Positions 1-10,582 of a stretch of 46,385 nucleotides of DNA are shown here, in pieces. The translations under genes were made by a program, and so were the position numbers. This stretch comes from Rhizophagus sp. LPA8_4_AMF. Its lineage: Eukaryota; Glomeromycota; Glomeromycetes; Glomerales; Glomeraceae. Within the stretch, counting starts at the first letter, position 1. Each line of letters opens with the position of its first letter. Location: NCBI GenBank assembly GCA_021464525.1, contig JADRCO010000166.1:1-46385 (forward strand), read 5' to 3'. The notes beneath the pieces are model-generated. The model had not been told where the DNA came from. It did no database searches and worked only from the letters and a program-made list of their open reading frames with translations.

Positions 1-228
1 GAAGAAGTTGTATCTGATAGTGAACCTGAATTGGATATAGTTAGTATAAAAGAGGTGGCACAAGGTTTAAAGACCTCCATTACTTTTTTTACTTAACAGC
101 CTGATAATTCAGGTTTTCATTACGAAGATTTAAAAACCTTTAATAAATATTCGAAATTAATGAATTATAAACTAATTGAAAGTAAAAAATAAACTTCTAT
201 TGATTTTTTCTTTAGTACATATTTGTAA
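1..228 (+). pseudogene. C-terminal remnant of a pogo/Tigger-type DDE transposase
   Basis: Frame 1 from the window edge reads as an acidic stretch (starting EEVVSDSEPELD), then QPDNSGFHYEDLKTFNKYS, and ends near ESKK and TSIDFFF. This resembles the C-terminal tail of pogo/Tigger/CENP-B-like DDE transposases in early-diverging fungi, recognised from memory of the family rather than from a search. The frame holds TAA stops at 94-96 and 190-192 before a last TAA at 226-228, so the copy is dead. The first stop precedes a Gln codon and the second falls where family members usually have Gln, consistent with CAA-to-TAA decay. The body of the gene lies upstream of the window. A terminal-inverted-repeat-like end follows at about 428. 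Confidence 0.55.
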
Positions 229-384
229 AGAACAATTTGTTGTTAATAATAAATAAATTTGATACAATTTTTTTGTTTTGAATAACAAAATATACTATAT
301 ATAGTCACTGAAGTATAATTAATAATATAACTTGTGATTATAAATGGGGTTCATTATACAATCATACCTACTTATAATCACCAA

Positions 385-429
385 TTATTGGCTTGCCAAA
401 AGTGGTAATTATAGGCAGATCTGACTGTA
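385..429 (+). mobile_element. Right terminal inverted repeat of the pogo-like element
   Basis: Read on the minus strand from 429, the sequence begins TA-CAGTCAGATCTGCC and continues into TATAATTACC. The first bases match the ends of two other small elements in this window (CAGTCAGACCTCG at 30799 and CAGTCAGAAGTC at 45560), each bounded by TA. TA target duplication and a CAGT start are typical of pogo-family ends. Its place 200 bp after the transposase remnant suggests it is that element's 3' end. The left end is outside the window. Confidence 0.5.
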
Positions 430-561
430 GCAAGTAAAAGAAAAAATAAATAAATATTTTTTATTTATAAAAAAAATTATTTTTTATTTATTTTTATTTA
501 GCTTTAGTTTCTTTTTTTTTGGTAAATTATATATTAAACTAGGGAACGGTAACCGTTGTAA

Positions 562-720
562 GTCCAGAGCGAATATCTAATGTATCACAAATCTATTTTT
601 ATCTTGTTTATTTATTAAATGTAGCAATGACGTGACGCGTGCGGACAACCGGAAACCATCACGTGACACTATTTGACTTACTTTTCAGAATAATATATAG
701 TCCTTCGCTTCGCTCTGGAC
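562..720. repeat. Short element bounded by an 11-bp inverted repeat
   Basis: GTCCAGAGCGA at 562-572 is an exact reverse complement of the sequence at 710-720. Between them is a locally GC-richer segment (around 620-665) with TGACGTGACGCGTGCGG and TCACGTGA. This could be a miniature inverted-repeat element or a short duplicated promoter fragment. No clear target-site duplication is visible. Confidence 0.35.
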
Positions 721-1625
721 AATAAAATATAAACTATAATATAAGATTTTTGAAAGTTTTTTTTTATTTTTTATTAAACTAATTTTATACTAATTGTTTA
801 CTACCTTTTGATATTTATTTTAATAGTTTTATTCAATTAAAACCTTGAATAATGAATAATTGCCTTTAAATAATAAAGTAACAAGAATTTAAGATCTCTT
901 GTAAAAATAAGTTTTGGGTAAGAAATATAACTTGAAAAATTTTTTTATATTGGATTTTATACAATTAACATATTTGTTAATATTTCAGCATTTATGCATG
1001 CTAATCAAATAATTTTATATTCATTTGAAAGGTAAAAACGTACTCTACCTTAGTAATTAAAGATTATTCAGATTGAATTACTAGATATGGAGATATTAAC
1101 AATTAAAGTTAAAAATTAAAAATAAATATATTGAACATATTTACTCAGCAACCAGTAATTCAATTTATATACTTTAGATTTATTGGATAGATCTCTATTT
1201 TCTCTTTCAAATGAATATAAATCCATCTGTCTAAACTATATATATTTCAGGTTATTTAAAGTTTTATCACAATAATTTTTTCTGATTTTTAAATTTTGTT
1301 GATATTATATTTAAAAAAAATAAAAAATCATATGATGATCAAATTTATTTATATTAGCTGATATTGATCTATTATTTTTGTGCACCTGGTGATTTGTACT
1401 TATATGATAAAGTTAGCTTTTTTGATGTAAAAGTTAAAATGCTAAATTCCAGAAATTAGTACATATGGTAAACTATAAATACATTTATTTTAATAATTGT
1501 AGATGATTATTTAACATCTAATTTAATTATTTCAATTTTGTAAAGTTAAAGTTAAATTAATTTTGATTATTTTGATTATTTTAAGTATTAAAATTAACCT
1601 AATTATAAGTTTATATATATTATTT

Positions 1626-1783
1626 CAGTTTTCAGAATTCTACTACCTTATGCAAATTACTTAATAAAAAAAATTATCAGATTACCAGATAATTACTAGA
1701 CAAAATCTGGATAATTTGTCCAGTAATCGTCTAGTAATCATAATTATCTAGTAATCACAATGTATACAGAATTCTGAAAATTG
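1626..1783. mobile_element. MITE-like element, copy 1 of a tandem pair
   Basis: The left end CAGTTTTCAGAATTCT (1626-1641) and the reverse complement of the right end (1768-1783) match at 15 of 16 bases. The interior is rich in nested inverted repeats built on CCAGATAATTAC and related words, so one strand could fold into a long hairpin. No coding capacity is visible. A second, similar copy follows 28 bp later. Non-autonomous DNA transposon is the simplest reading. Confidence 0.6.
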
Positions 1784-1811
1784 TGATAATATAAATAAAA
1801 TTAATTTATCG

Positions 1812-1958
1812 CAGTTTTCAGAATTCTGCTATCCCATGCAAATTACTTAATAAAATAATTATCAAATTACCAGGCAATTACTGGATATAACCTGGATATT
1901 TTGTCTGGTAATTGTCCAGTAATCATAATCACAATGTATACAAAATTCTGAAAATTGT
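1812..1958. mobile_element. MITE-like element, copy 2 of a tandem pair
   Basis: This copy has the same CAGTTTTCAGAATTCT left end as copy 1. Its right end (1943-1958) matches it in inverted orientation at 14 of 16 bases. Interior words are shared with copy 1, such as TGCAAATTACTTAATAAAA, then a diverged CCAGGCAATTACTGG region. The two copies lie head to tail. Confidence 0.6.
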
Positions 1959-3041
1959 GATAAATAGATTTTTTTAATTTGTAATTCTCTTTTAGGCTTT
2001 TTAAAGTTCATTAAAATTAGATTATTAAATGCTAAAATAATTGCAAAAAATTCTTTTAATAAATTATATAATTTATTAATAAAAATATAATATTACTATA
2101 AAAGGAATATTATATATATATCTGATTGCAGAATCTAATTCCTACATCTTTATCAAATTTGATAATTTTTGGTGCATCTCTAAGGTTTTTATGAAACTAA
2201 TATTAGTTAATATATTTTACTATCTTTATTATTTAATGTATATTTTATAAAATATTATTTTCTATATTTATTACAGTTCTTTATACTTTATTCATATAAC
2301 TTATTGAAAAAATTTATAATTCTAACTGGTATTATATTAGTATAATTATAGTTATAATTTATTATAATTTCAGTTAAAATTTAATTTTAATATAAATTCT
2401 ATATATTTATATTTTTATATAATTACTAATTTTTGGTAAATCAAAGAAATAATTATATGGAAATTTGACTAAAGTATACCATTTATATTAAATAAAATTA
2501 AATAAACTTAAATTATTAAAAATATTCTATAGTATAATAAATAATAGATTAATTATCTATGCTCTAATTCTAAGATTTATTCTTTAAAGCATACCAGTTT
2601 AAACCAATATTATATTATATTATTATAAAATGACATAATCTTTAAGACATAATCTTAAGGAATGCATCTGCAAAACCTATTACATTTCTAATGGCAGATA
2701 GATAATTAATAATCACATGATATATTTAAGAAATATCCAATATTTTAATTTTGAGATTTTTGATTGATAATAACTTCATAACTAAAATCGTAATAAAGCA
2801 TGAGACGCTTCAAATTTGTAATACTTTAGGTCGCAGTTGGATTGTCTTTATTGATTACCACCGCTAAACTATATAGTAACTTTCGGTAGCACATAATTCG
2901 TATGATTAGTCAACTGATTCGTCATTTTTAGGCCAAATAAAGTGACAAAGCCTCACAAATTCTTCTGAAACCTTAAAAAAAAACGCTTCTTTTTTGAATA
3001 AAAAATTTTTTTTCTTTATCCAGTTTTATATAAAAAAAAAT

Positions 3042-6000
3042 ATGACAACTAAAGAAGTTTTAGAATTTGAAAGGAAGTTACATGAGCTCCTGGAGAGGAA
3101 ACCTCCTGGGATTAGTGCGTCGAAAATCAAAGATCTAACGAGAATAGCGATGACTAGCCCAAAGGTGAGAAATATTATCAGTTGGTGGGAGAGTTTTTTT
3201 TATAACTTTTCCAAAAAAAGCTCGTGGGGAAAAAAGTTATTATAGTTAACAACAAAGTAAAGTAAAAAAAAACCACAGATGAGAGTATAATTATATAGTA
3301 AAAAAAAAAACATTTGTTCGGATTGTAAAAACATCACGAATAGTTTTCAAAGATCAAAACTCCAGTACTTTATAGTGCAAGAGTTTTAGTGAGTCGTTTA
3401 TTGACTCTTTATTTGAAATAAAAAATATATTATTATTTACACTAAGATCGTAAAATACATTTAACTTCAGTATAAATTTAACTCTCAAGTGTAATAATAT
3501 TGTGTTAAGAAGATAAATTAAAATAACATAAATACATTAATTAACATCTAACATCATAAAAACCTCTAAATAAATCCTAAAATTTTGTCCTTTCTGTCTT
3601 CCTTATTCTCTGCACCCGATACAACAAAAATATCGCTGAAAAATTTTCAGCAATATAAAAATATTGTATACAGCGTACAGAAATTCATTCAGAGGTGCTC
3701 GGTCGATTACAAATTGGGTGCATTATATGTTCTAGATTCAATATCACAGGCGGCAGCAAGACAAAAAACTGCAGTAGCAGAAAAAGATGATATTAATTCT
3801 TCTGGTTGGTCGGGCGCTGAATATCTAGAGAGATTCGAAAAAGTATTGGAAGAAATGTTTTCAAACATAATGCAATGTCCAGATTATGATAAGGTATGAA
3901 TCACGTGAAGATGTTATTTTAATTTTCTTTTTTTTTCATTAATAGCACGAAAAGAAACAAAATGCAGATCTTGAATAGTTCGCGTAGTTCTTTAATGTCT
4001 TTTATTAATTGGGAGTTCTGAAATCTCAATTACGTGAATTATTTGAAGTTTTGATTCCTTTCGTTGTCAGTTCTTCTTTAGAATAAAAAAACAATGTATC
4101 AATGTTGATAATTATAAATGTTATCGCGTTGGCCATGATCAATCAATATATATATTGATATTAACTTGTATAATATAATAAAATACAGGATAAAGTGAAA
4201 CGTGTTCTAGATATATGGATTAGCAAAGATGGCGGTATTTATAGTAGAGAAGTGTTACAAAAAATAAAAGAGGCCCATTTTCAACAAAGAACAATGACGA
4301 ATGATGCGAATGGAGGCGATCATCACACGCCATGTATGTGTATTATAAATTATAATATTGATCCATCAAAAGAAGTGAAAAATCTTTAATTTTAATTTTT
4401 TTTTTAGATAACCCTTTAGATCAGACAACTTTACATCCGACGACACTTGATTCTTCAGCGTTATTGGCTACTTTAAATAATCTTACACAAGGAACTTTAA
4501 ATATTCCATCATTTTTATCTTCTCAGGCGATAAATTCTGCCCCTATGCAACCAAATACAACAATTCCTTATAATAATAATGTTAATATGCCAGTGACAAA
4601 TGTTAATTTGCCACCCACAAGTACATTAAATCATCAACCTACAATGAACAATGGTTATATGCAGTCATATAATCCAAATGTTAATTTGAAAGGAAATAGT
4701 TCAGCATCGCATGATCCTCTTGAATTCGATTATGGAGATCTGGATGAAGCAGATGATGCTCAAAATAATGATAAAAATATTGCTGAGAAATCGTTGATTA
4801 ATAATGCTCTATCTGTTAACGCGTAAGTAAATTAATTAAATATTTAATGATGTTATATGGTTTTTGATTGCTCATTGGTTAATTAACATTTGAGTTTTTT
4901 TTCGAGACTTCTTTTTTATTTAATTTCCCTTAACATCTTTTTACCCTTCACTTGTATATAATTTGCAACTTTTATGTTAATACAAGAAAGTTTCTTTCCA
5001 AAAAGAAAAAAAAAAGAGAAAAAAATCAAAACATTAAAATGCCTGCATCAATAATATATACACGAACTCTCTCCAGTAAATTTTTCTTTTTTTTAAAACA
5101 AAAAAAATTAATCGTTAATAAACATTTATCAATTCTTATACAGAGTTAATTTGAGTATTCTACTTTATAATTCATAAATACGATTAAATTCTTAAAAAAA
5201 AAAGGGTCCTTCAAACCAGCTCTCTTTTAAGTTGCACGTGATCCTAATTCCCCGGTGAAGAATAAAAACTCATATAGCATCATTTACCCTTTAATTAAAT
5301 ATGATAATAAGAATTTATATTAAATATCAACATCTTTTTATTCTTTATTCTTTATTGTTTTTACGGATTTATTTTAGAGCTCAAGCGGCAACAAGCGCGG
5401 CTTCAACCGCATCCATGTCACAATTTAATCAGGATCAGTTCAATTTGATGGCAAATCAATTATTTGCACCATCGCAGAATATACCACCAATTTCTGTAGC
5501 ACAACCACAAATTCCGTCCGGTCAACCACAGCAAATTCAGCAACCTTCGGTGGTACCAAATACGAGCATGTCTTCAGTACCATCTTTTCAATATCAACCA
5601 CCACCACAAAATTGGGCTGCTCCCGGTCAACAACCACAAATCCCTCCTGGTAGTATGCCACCACCTCCAGAACATTATCAACCTCAGCCTCCACCATTTC
5701 CAATTCCTCCTTGGACAAATCAAAATATTCCTCCACCTCAGCAATGGAATCCTAACGGTCCACCACCGCCGCAATCGAATGGATCACAATACCAAATTCC
5801 TATGAATCAGGCTTCCGGTCAACAACAACCTCCTTTCCAAAGTAATCCACCACCACCAGGTTTTCCGGCCCAGCCTCCAGGACATCAAGTACCACCACCA
5901 GGCCAGCCATTACCTCCTCCGGGACATCACGTGCCACCTCCTGGTCACCCAGCACAACCTCCTCCAGGTCTCCAAAATCAACCACCAATAGGTCACCCGA

Positions 6001-7373
6001 TGCCGCAACAAGGTCAACCAGTTATACCAGGATCACAATCCGGACAGCCTTTACCACCTCCGGGGCATCAATTACCTCCACCTGGACACCATATTGCTCA
6101 ACTACAGGGACAAACTGGACCAAATCAACAACAAATTCTTTCAAATCAAACTGTACAAACACAACCTCAACAATCACAACAACATGGTGGGGATGTCTGC
6201 GTTGTATATGAAGACCAAAACGTTGGAAGAGATGTAATTAAAGGTACAATTGACAAGAAATAATAATTTGTTTGTTATGTCACTTTTATTAAAATCCAAT
6301 AATTTATTTTTTTGAACGAAATAACTTTTTTATAGTATTGAGTCGAACGCTTTACGTTGGAAGTGTTATGGAACATATGACTAAACAGTATATCGAAGAT
6401 ATTTTTGCTAAACATGGACCAGTATCAACTGTTACGGTATGAATTGTTTAAACTGGAAATATTTTTATGTTTAAATAAATTACATTATAAACATTAAAAT
6501 GGATGCTTCATTTTTTTTTTAATAAATAGCTTAACTACGATAAAAATCATGGATTCGTGAAAATGGAAACACGGGCAGCTGCTGCAAGAGCACTTCGAGG
6601 TGTTCGGATGAAAGTGAGATCCTCCTTAAAGGTTTATCAAAATTATCATAAACCTAATCTCAATTGTTATTTAATAAATTGATTTAATTCATATTTTATT
6701 GACGTTAATTTTCTTTCTTATTTTTTAGGTACGATGGGGTGTAGGATTCGGACCAAAAGATTGTTTTGAATTTCCGTCAGGAGAATCTTCAATTCCACTT
6801 AGTAGACTAACAGAAACGGATAAGAAGTGGTTGATTACAAGCAAATGTGGTGGTACGGGTGGTAGACCTGTGGTAGGTGGAGTTGTCGTTGAAGAACCTG
6901 ATATAGTTATTGGGGAAGGATTTTCGAGTGGATCAGCCAATAAGAAAATAGGACCATTATTTGAAAGTCCAGGACATCGCAATAGAAGAGATCGGGATCG
7001 GGATGGTTATGATTTAGATGATAGTTCACGTCGTTCGTCAGAATCAAGAATATTTTCTGATGCATCATGGGAAGGTTCAGCTTCGCCTGTAAGACGTCCT
7101 TATTCACCTTCTCATCGAAATTGGTCAGAAAAAGGGCAGAATTTGGCGGATCAAAAATATTCTCCTGAAAATCCGTTACAATCTGCAGATCAAAATCCAC
7201 CACAACAGAACACAGATTCAACCAATGATAATCATAGTAATGATATTAGTCAAAGAAATGAAATATCATCATCAAATCCTTCATCTGGTAAAAAACGGGA
7301 AAGAGAACAATTTAGTGCGGATAGAGATGAAGAACATTATCGTGAAACTGTAAAAAAATCAAGATGGGATTGA
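3042..7373 (+). CDS. seb1: Seb1/Nrd1/SCAF-type CTD-interacting and RNA-binding termination factor
   Basis: Eight exons give 873 aa: 3042-3164, 3651-3893, 4189-4333, 4408-4822, 5378-6243, 6336-6436, 6530-6613 and 6729-7373. Residues 1 to about 150 form a CID domain (PPGISASKIKDLTRIAM, KFIQRC, LYVLDSIS, then ERFEKVLEEMF), which binds the RNA polymerase II C-terminal domain. A Pro/Gln-rich linker spans about 310-590. An RRM (LYVGSV near 603, NHGFVKMETRAAAARAL) runs straight into the family's RWGVGFGPKDCFEF segment, followed by an Arg/Ser/Asn-rich tail. This order is that of fission yeast Seb1 and animal SCAF4/SCAF8, nuclear factors for termination and poly(A) site choice. The first exon is separated by a 486-nt intron; a TTG-started ORF at 3585 is intron sequence. 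The exon 7 donor is ambiguous (6614 or 6632, both in frame). Confidence 0.93.
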
Positions 7374-8884
7374 TCATATAGTTGTTTACATTTATTAAAA
7401 GACTTTTTTTTAAAAAAAAAAAAAAAAAAAAAATTTTTTGAAAATTTTATTGTTGTAGATATTATATATTATTTTTTCAAAGAATTTGAAATGATTCACA
7501 TTTTCTTTTTTTTTAAAAAACACGATATTAAAAAAGTTTTTGCTCAAATAAGTTCAACATATAAATTTAGTACTTTATAATTTATACCATATGTATATTA
7601 CAAAAATAGGGCAAGCTTTTTCTTTTTTCTTTTTTACTCTGGATAGTAAAAGTATAAACTATTAATTCGTTAACGATTTTTTTCTTTTTTTTCAGTAATG
7701 ATATATAATATATAGACTTTTTTTATTCCGTTCTTTTTAATCGATATTTTTAAACCTTCCTTATTTCTTTTTTCTCTCTCACCATATTTTATATCTTATG
7801 TGTTTGTCATTTTTACAAAAATAAAGTTAATAGTTTTCTTTAAAAAAAAAAAAATTGTTTATTCCGTTATATCATTAAATATTGATAAAGATATCGATTA
7901 ATTACGTAAAATAAATAATTTTTTTTTTATTACCATATATATACAGCATATGTTATAAATTTTTACTAGAAATACCTAACTCAATAAACCCTAAAAAGCC
8001 ATTTATATACCTAATACAAATCCTAGTAGTATACAATACAAAGGAAATATAGGTTTTTTTTTGAAAAATTTTCATAAATTAATATATATATTTTTTTTAA
8101 TGTAATATATACTATATATATTTCCGTAATTAACCGTTATTTATATAAAGCTATGAAAAATCTCTCAAACTAAAAAAAACTGATTTTGCGTACCTTTTTT
8201 TTTTTTTAAAAAAAAAAAAAAGAGAGAATAATTTAAACTAATAAAATGTAATAAGTAAAACAACTGTACAAAAAAAGGAAAAAATTTCATATAATAGAGA
8301 AAGGGAATCAATCCATTTTATGTAAATGACTAATAATATACCATGAAAGTAAAATCATATTTCGAAAATTATCAAAATTTACACTGATTAAAAAAAAATA
8401 TAAAGAAAACATAATTTTTTTGTGTGCCAAGCAATAATTGACGAATGTTAAAAAAACGAGAAAAAAAAAAAACGTGAAAATTGCTTGCTAACTTTTTGTT
8501 TTTTTTGGGGGCTTTTTTTTTTTGTTTTTTTTGTTGAAATCGACCAATCTTTCTCTCTATTTTGTTTTTTTTTTAGACGAATTACGTACAAACTCATATA
8601 CAAAGAGGTTAGTAGAATATGAAAAGTAAAGAAAAAAAAAGAAAAGGAAAAAAAAAAGAAAAATAAACCGCAAAGTTGGTTGGTTACGTTATATTTTGAA
8701 TAATTACGGGACTGTCATCATTATTTCGTCTCGTGCAATAATAAATCAAGTTACAAAATGGTATTTGGTAAAAATTCGCGGTTTGAAATGATCTTTAGGT
8801 TTTTTTTTCATGTAATGCTTGGTGTGTGTTATGTTTGCTAGGAAAATTCCTAACGCTAAATACAAAGAGGAGGTCGATTGTTCA
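7374..8884. other. Convergent intergenic region, 3' UTRs and homopolymer runs
   Basis: This lies between the stops of two convergent genes. It holds long A and T runs, including an almost symmetrical T13-A14 tract at 8195-8221, and several AATAAA-like signals (for example ACAAAAATAAAG near 7815) that could serve the upstream gene. No coding frame or RNA gene is recognisable. Confidence 0.6.
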
Positions 8885-10582
8885 TTACTATAAAAGTAAA
8901 AAATCATTTTTTTTTTGAAACTAATATTTGTGAAAAATATAAGAAAAAAAATTTTAACAATATGAAAACGGGACTCACATTACTCGTGTGAATTTTCTGG
9001 TGGCGGCGAAGATTACTAACAACTGAGAAATGACGACCACATCCCTCAATTGGACATTTAAAGGCTGAATTAATTTTGAAAGTTAAATGATGATACGAAA
9101 GTCAATTATGAACAATAATTTAAATCATGCGTTATATAATTAAATCGCCAGTCGTTTATGGGAACGTATACAGAAAAGGAAAAAAAAGATGATCAAAACA
9201 AAATCTCAATTAGAAAGGTGACAAAATGCATTTGAGAAGATTATACGATTTAAACAAACTTACGTTTTTCTCCAGTGTGACTATACATGTGTGTCTGCAA
9301 AGAACTTGGTCTAGTGAACCTTTTTTGACAAATATTACACTTGTACCTTTTTGGAGTTGAGGAAACGGTCTTCGAACTGAAAGTGGTCATCATGGCTTGA
9401 GGCGTTGGGACAGTTGAAGGCCTTTGTTGTCCTGGTGATGACTTTGGAGTGTTCCCATTTGAGCTAGGTGGCAATCCCAAGTTATTACCATTGGAGTACC
9501 TTCCCATCGAGATAGGGTAATCTTGTGGCGTTGGTGGCAATCCTGGCGGAAAGCCGGTCCCGTGATGCTGCATGCCATTTCGATCATAACCTACAGATCC
9601 TTGTCCGTAATAAGTAGTCATCGGAGAAGTAGTAGTAGTATTTGGACCGTTAGGTTTTATCATTGAAGGATCACTAAAGAAAGTGGGATCTATAGCCCTT
9701 TCATCAAAACCTTTAGGTTGTTTTCCGGATTGATAAGAAGTGAATGGGGATGACCCATTCCAATTTTCGGAATTTGCATCACCTGTAGTAGTTTCTATAT
9801 ATTTAAAAATTTTTTTTTAAAAAAAGATGATTTATGAGAAAATGATAATTAAAGAAAGAACATATTGAAGAAAAAAAAATATTTAAGATGCTTACCATTT
9901 CCAGGAGTAAGGTAGGCCGTAGTGGTGGGTGCTGTAGATGCGGGATACGAAGCTGAAGCATATCTAACCGTATAATTTTTTTGAATAGTTATAAAGAGGG
10001 AGAAAGAAGAGGGAGGAGAGAGAGGGAGAAAAGTTAATTGTTGTAATGGGGTATAACAATAATAGCAAAATCGATTGATCTCAAAATCGTAACTTATTAA
10101 TATTATACATACGTTGTAGGAGTGGAAGGATATGCTTCGTGGCTTCCATGGCCTCCACTAATAGTCACCGGTTTGGTATCATGTAATTCACTTGAGAAGG
10201 ATGGGGGAGAAGAAGTTGTAACTTGAGAATTTTCTGTCATTATTCCGTCTAAGTTAGTCGAATCGTAAGGGTCTACGCGAGGAGAAGGATAATCAGTTGC
10301 AGGAATATAAATATCTGATTGATGAATTTGTTCCTGTTGTGATTGAAAGACTTTATGATGCGGTGAACTATTATTGTTGCAAGCGTGTTGTTGAGCGTAA
10401 GCTAAAGCAACTGCTTCTGTAGGAGAAGAGGGAGAAGGTGGAGATTGGTCAAAAAAATTAGAGGTCAATACAGTTGATGGTATAGCTTGTTTATATTGTA
10501 ATTGATATTGATTTAATTGATATTGAAGCGGTGAACAGTTATATAAAGAATCAAAAGACGTAAAGTTGTAAAGAGAATTCAT
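8885..10582 (-). CDS. C2H2 zinc-finger transcription factor with two C-terminal fingers
   Basis: Exons on the minus strand are 10582-10113, 9963-9896, 9794-9264, 9064-8979 and a last exon at 8887-8885 that holds only TAA, giving 385 aa. The first 325 residues are Ser/Thr/Pro/Gln/Asn-rich and probably disordered, like an activation region. Finger 1 is C-X2-C-X12-H-X3-H (CNICQKRFTRPSSLQTHMYSH), followed by the TGEKP linker. Finger 2 is C-X4-C-X12-H-X3-H (CPIEGCGRHFSVVSNLRRH). An intron splits the linker Pro codon. This two-finger pair recurs in fungal C2H2 regulators, but I cannot assign an orthologue. If the last intron were retained, the frame would add about two dozen residues before a stop. 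A 5' UTR intron (about 10971-10919) is possible. Confidence 0.85.

Larger units (their letters stand above)
430..3041. other. Gene-free AT-rich region with small inverted-repeat elements
   Basis: No open frame here looks like a real protein. The stretch holds an 11-bp inverted repeat (562-572 with 710-720), a tandem pair of inverted-repeat elements (1626-1958), one perfect TCACGTGA palindrome (659-666) and a TCACATGA variant (2713-2720). The last few hundred bases should contain the promoter and 5' UTR of the gene starting at 3042. The rest shows only AT-rich low-complexity sequence. Confidence 0.6.

Noticed and set aside
300-429. Reading 300-429 as a complete MITE
   Set aside because: The left end (TATAGTCACTGAAG) matches the right end poorly; the right end is better explained as the end of the pogo element whose transposase tail lies at 1-228.
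3585-3650. TTG-started N-terminus of the Seb1 second exon
   Set aside because: No ATG, a stop just upstream, and the CID helices are supplied by 3042-3164 through a phase-0 junction ending in TTTTCAG.
5440-5988. Antisense ORFs over the Pro/Gln-rich exon
   Set aside because: They are shadows of the proline-rich repeat coding (Val/Glu/Trp-biased) with no independent support.
6725-7221. Minus-strand ORFs over the last Seb1 exon
   Set aside because: Overlap a confidently spliced coding exon; no domain and no splice support.
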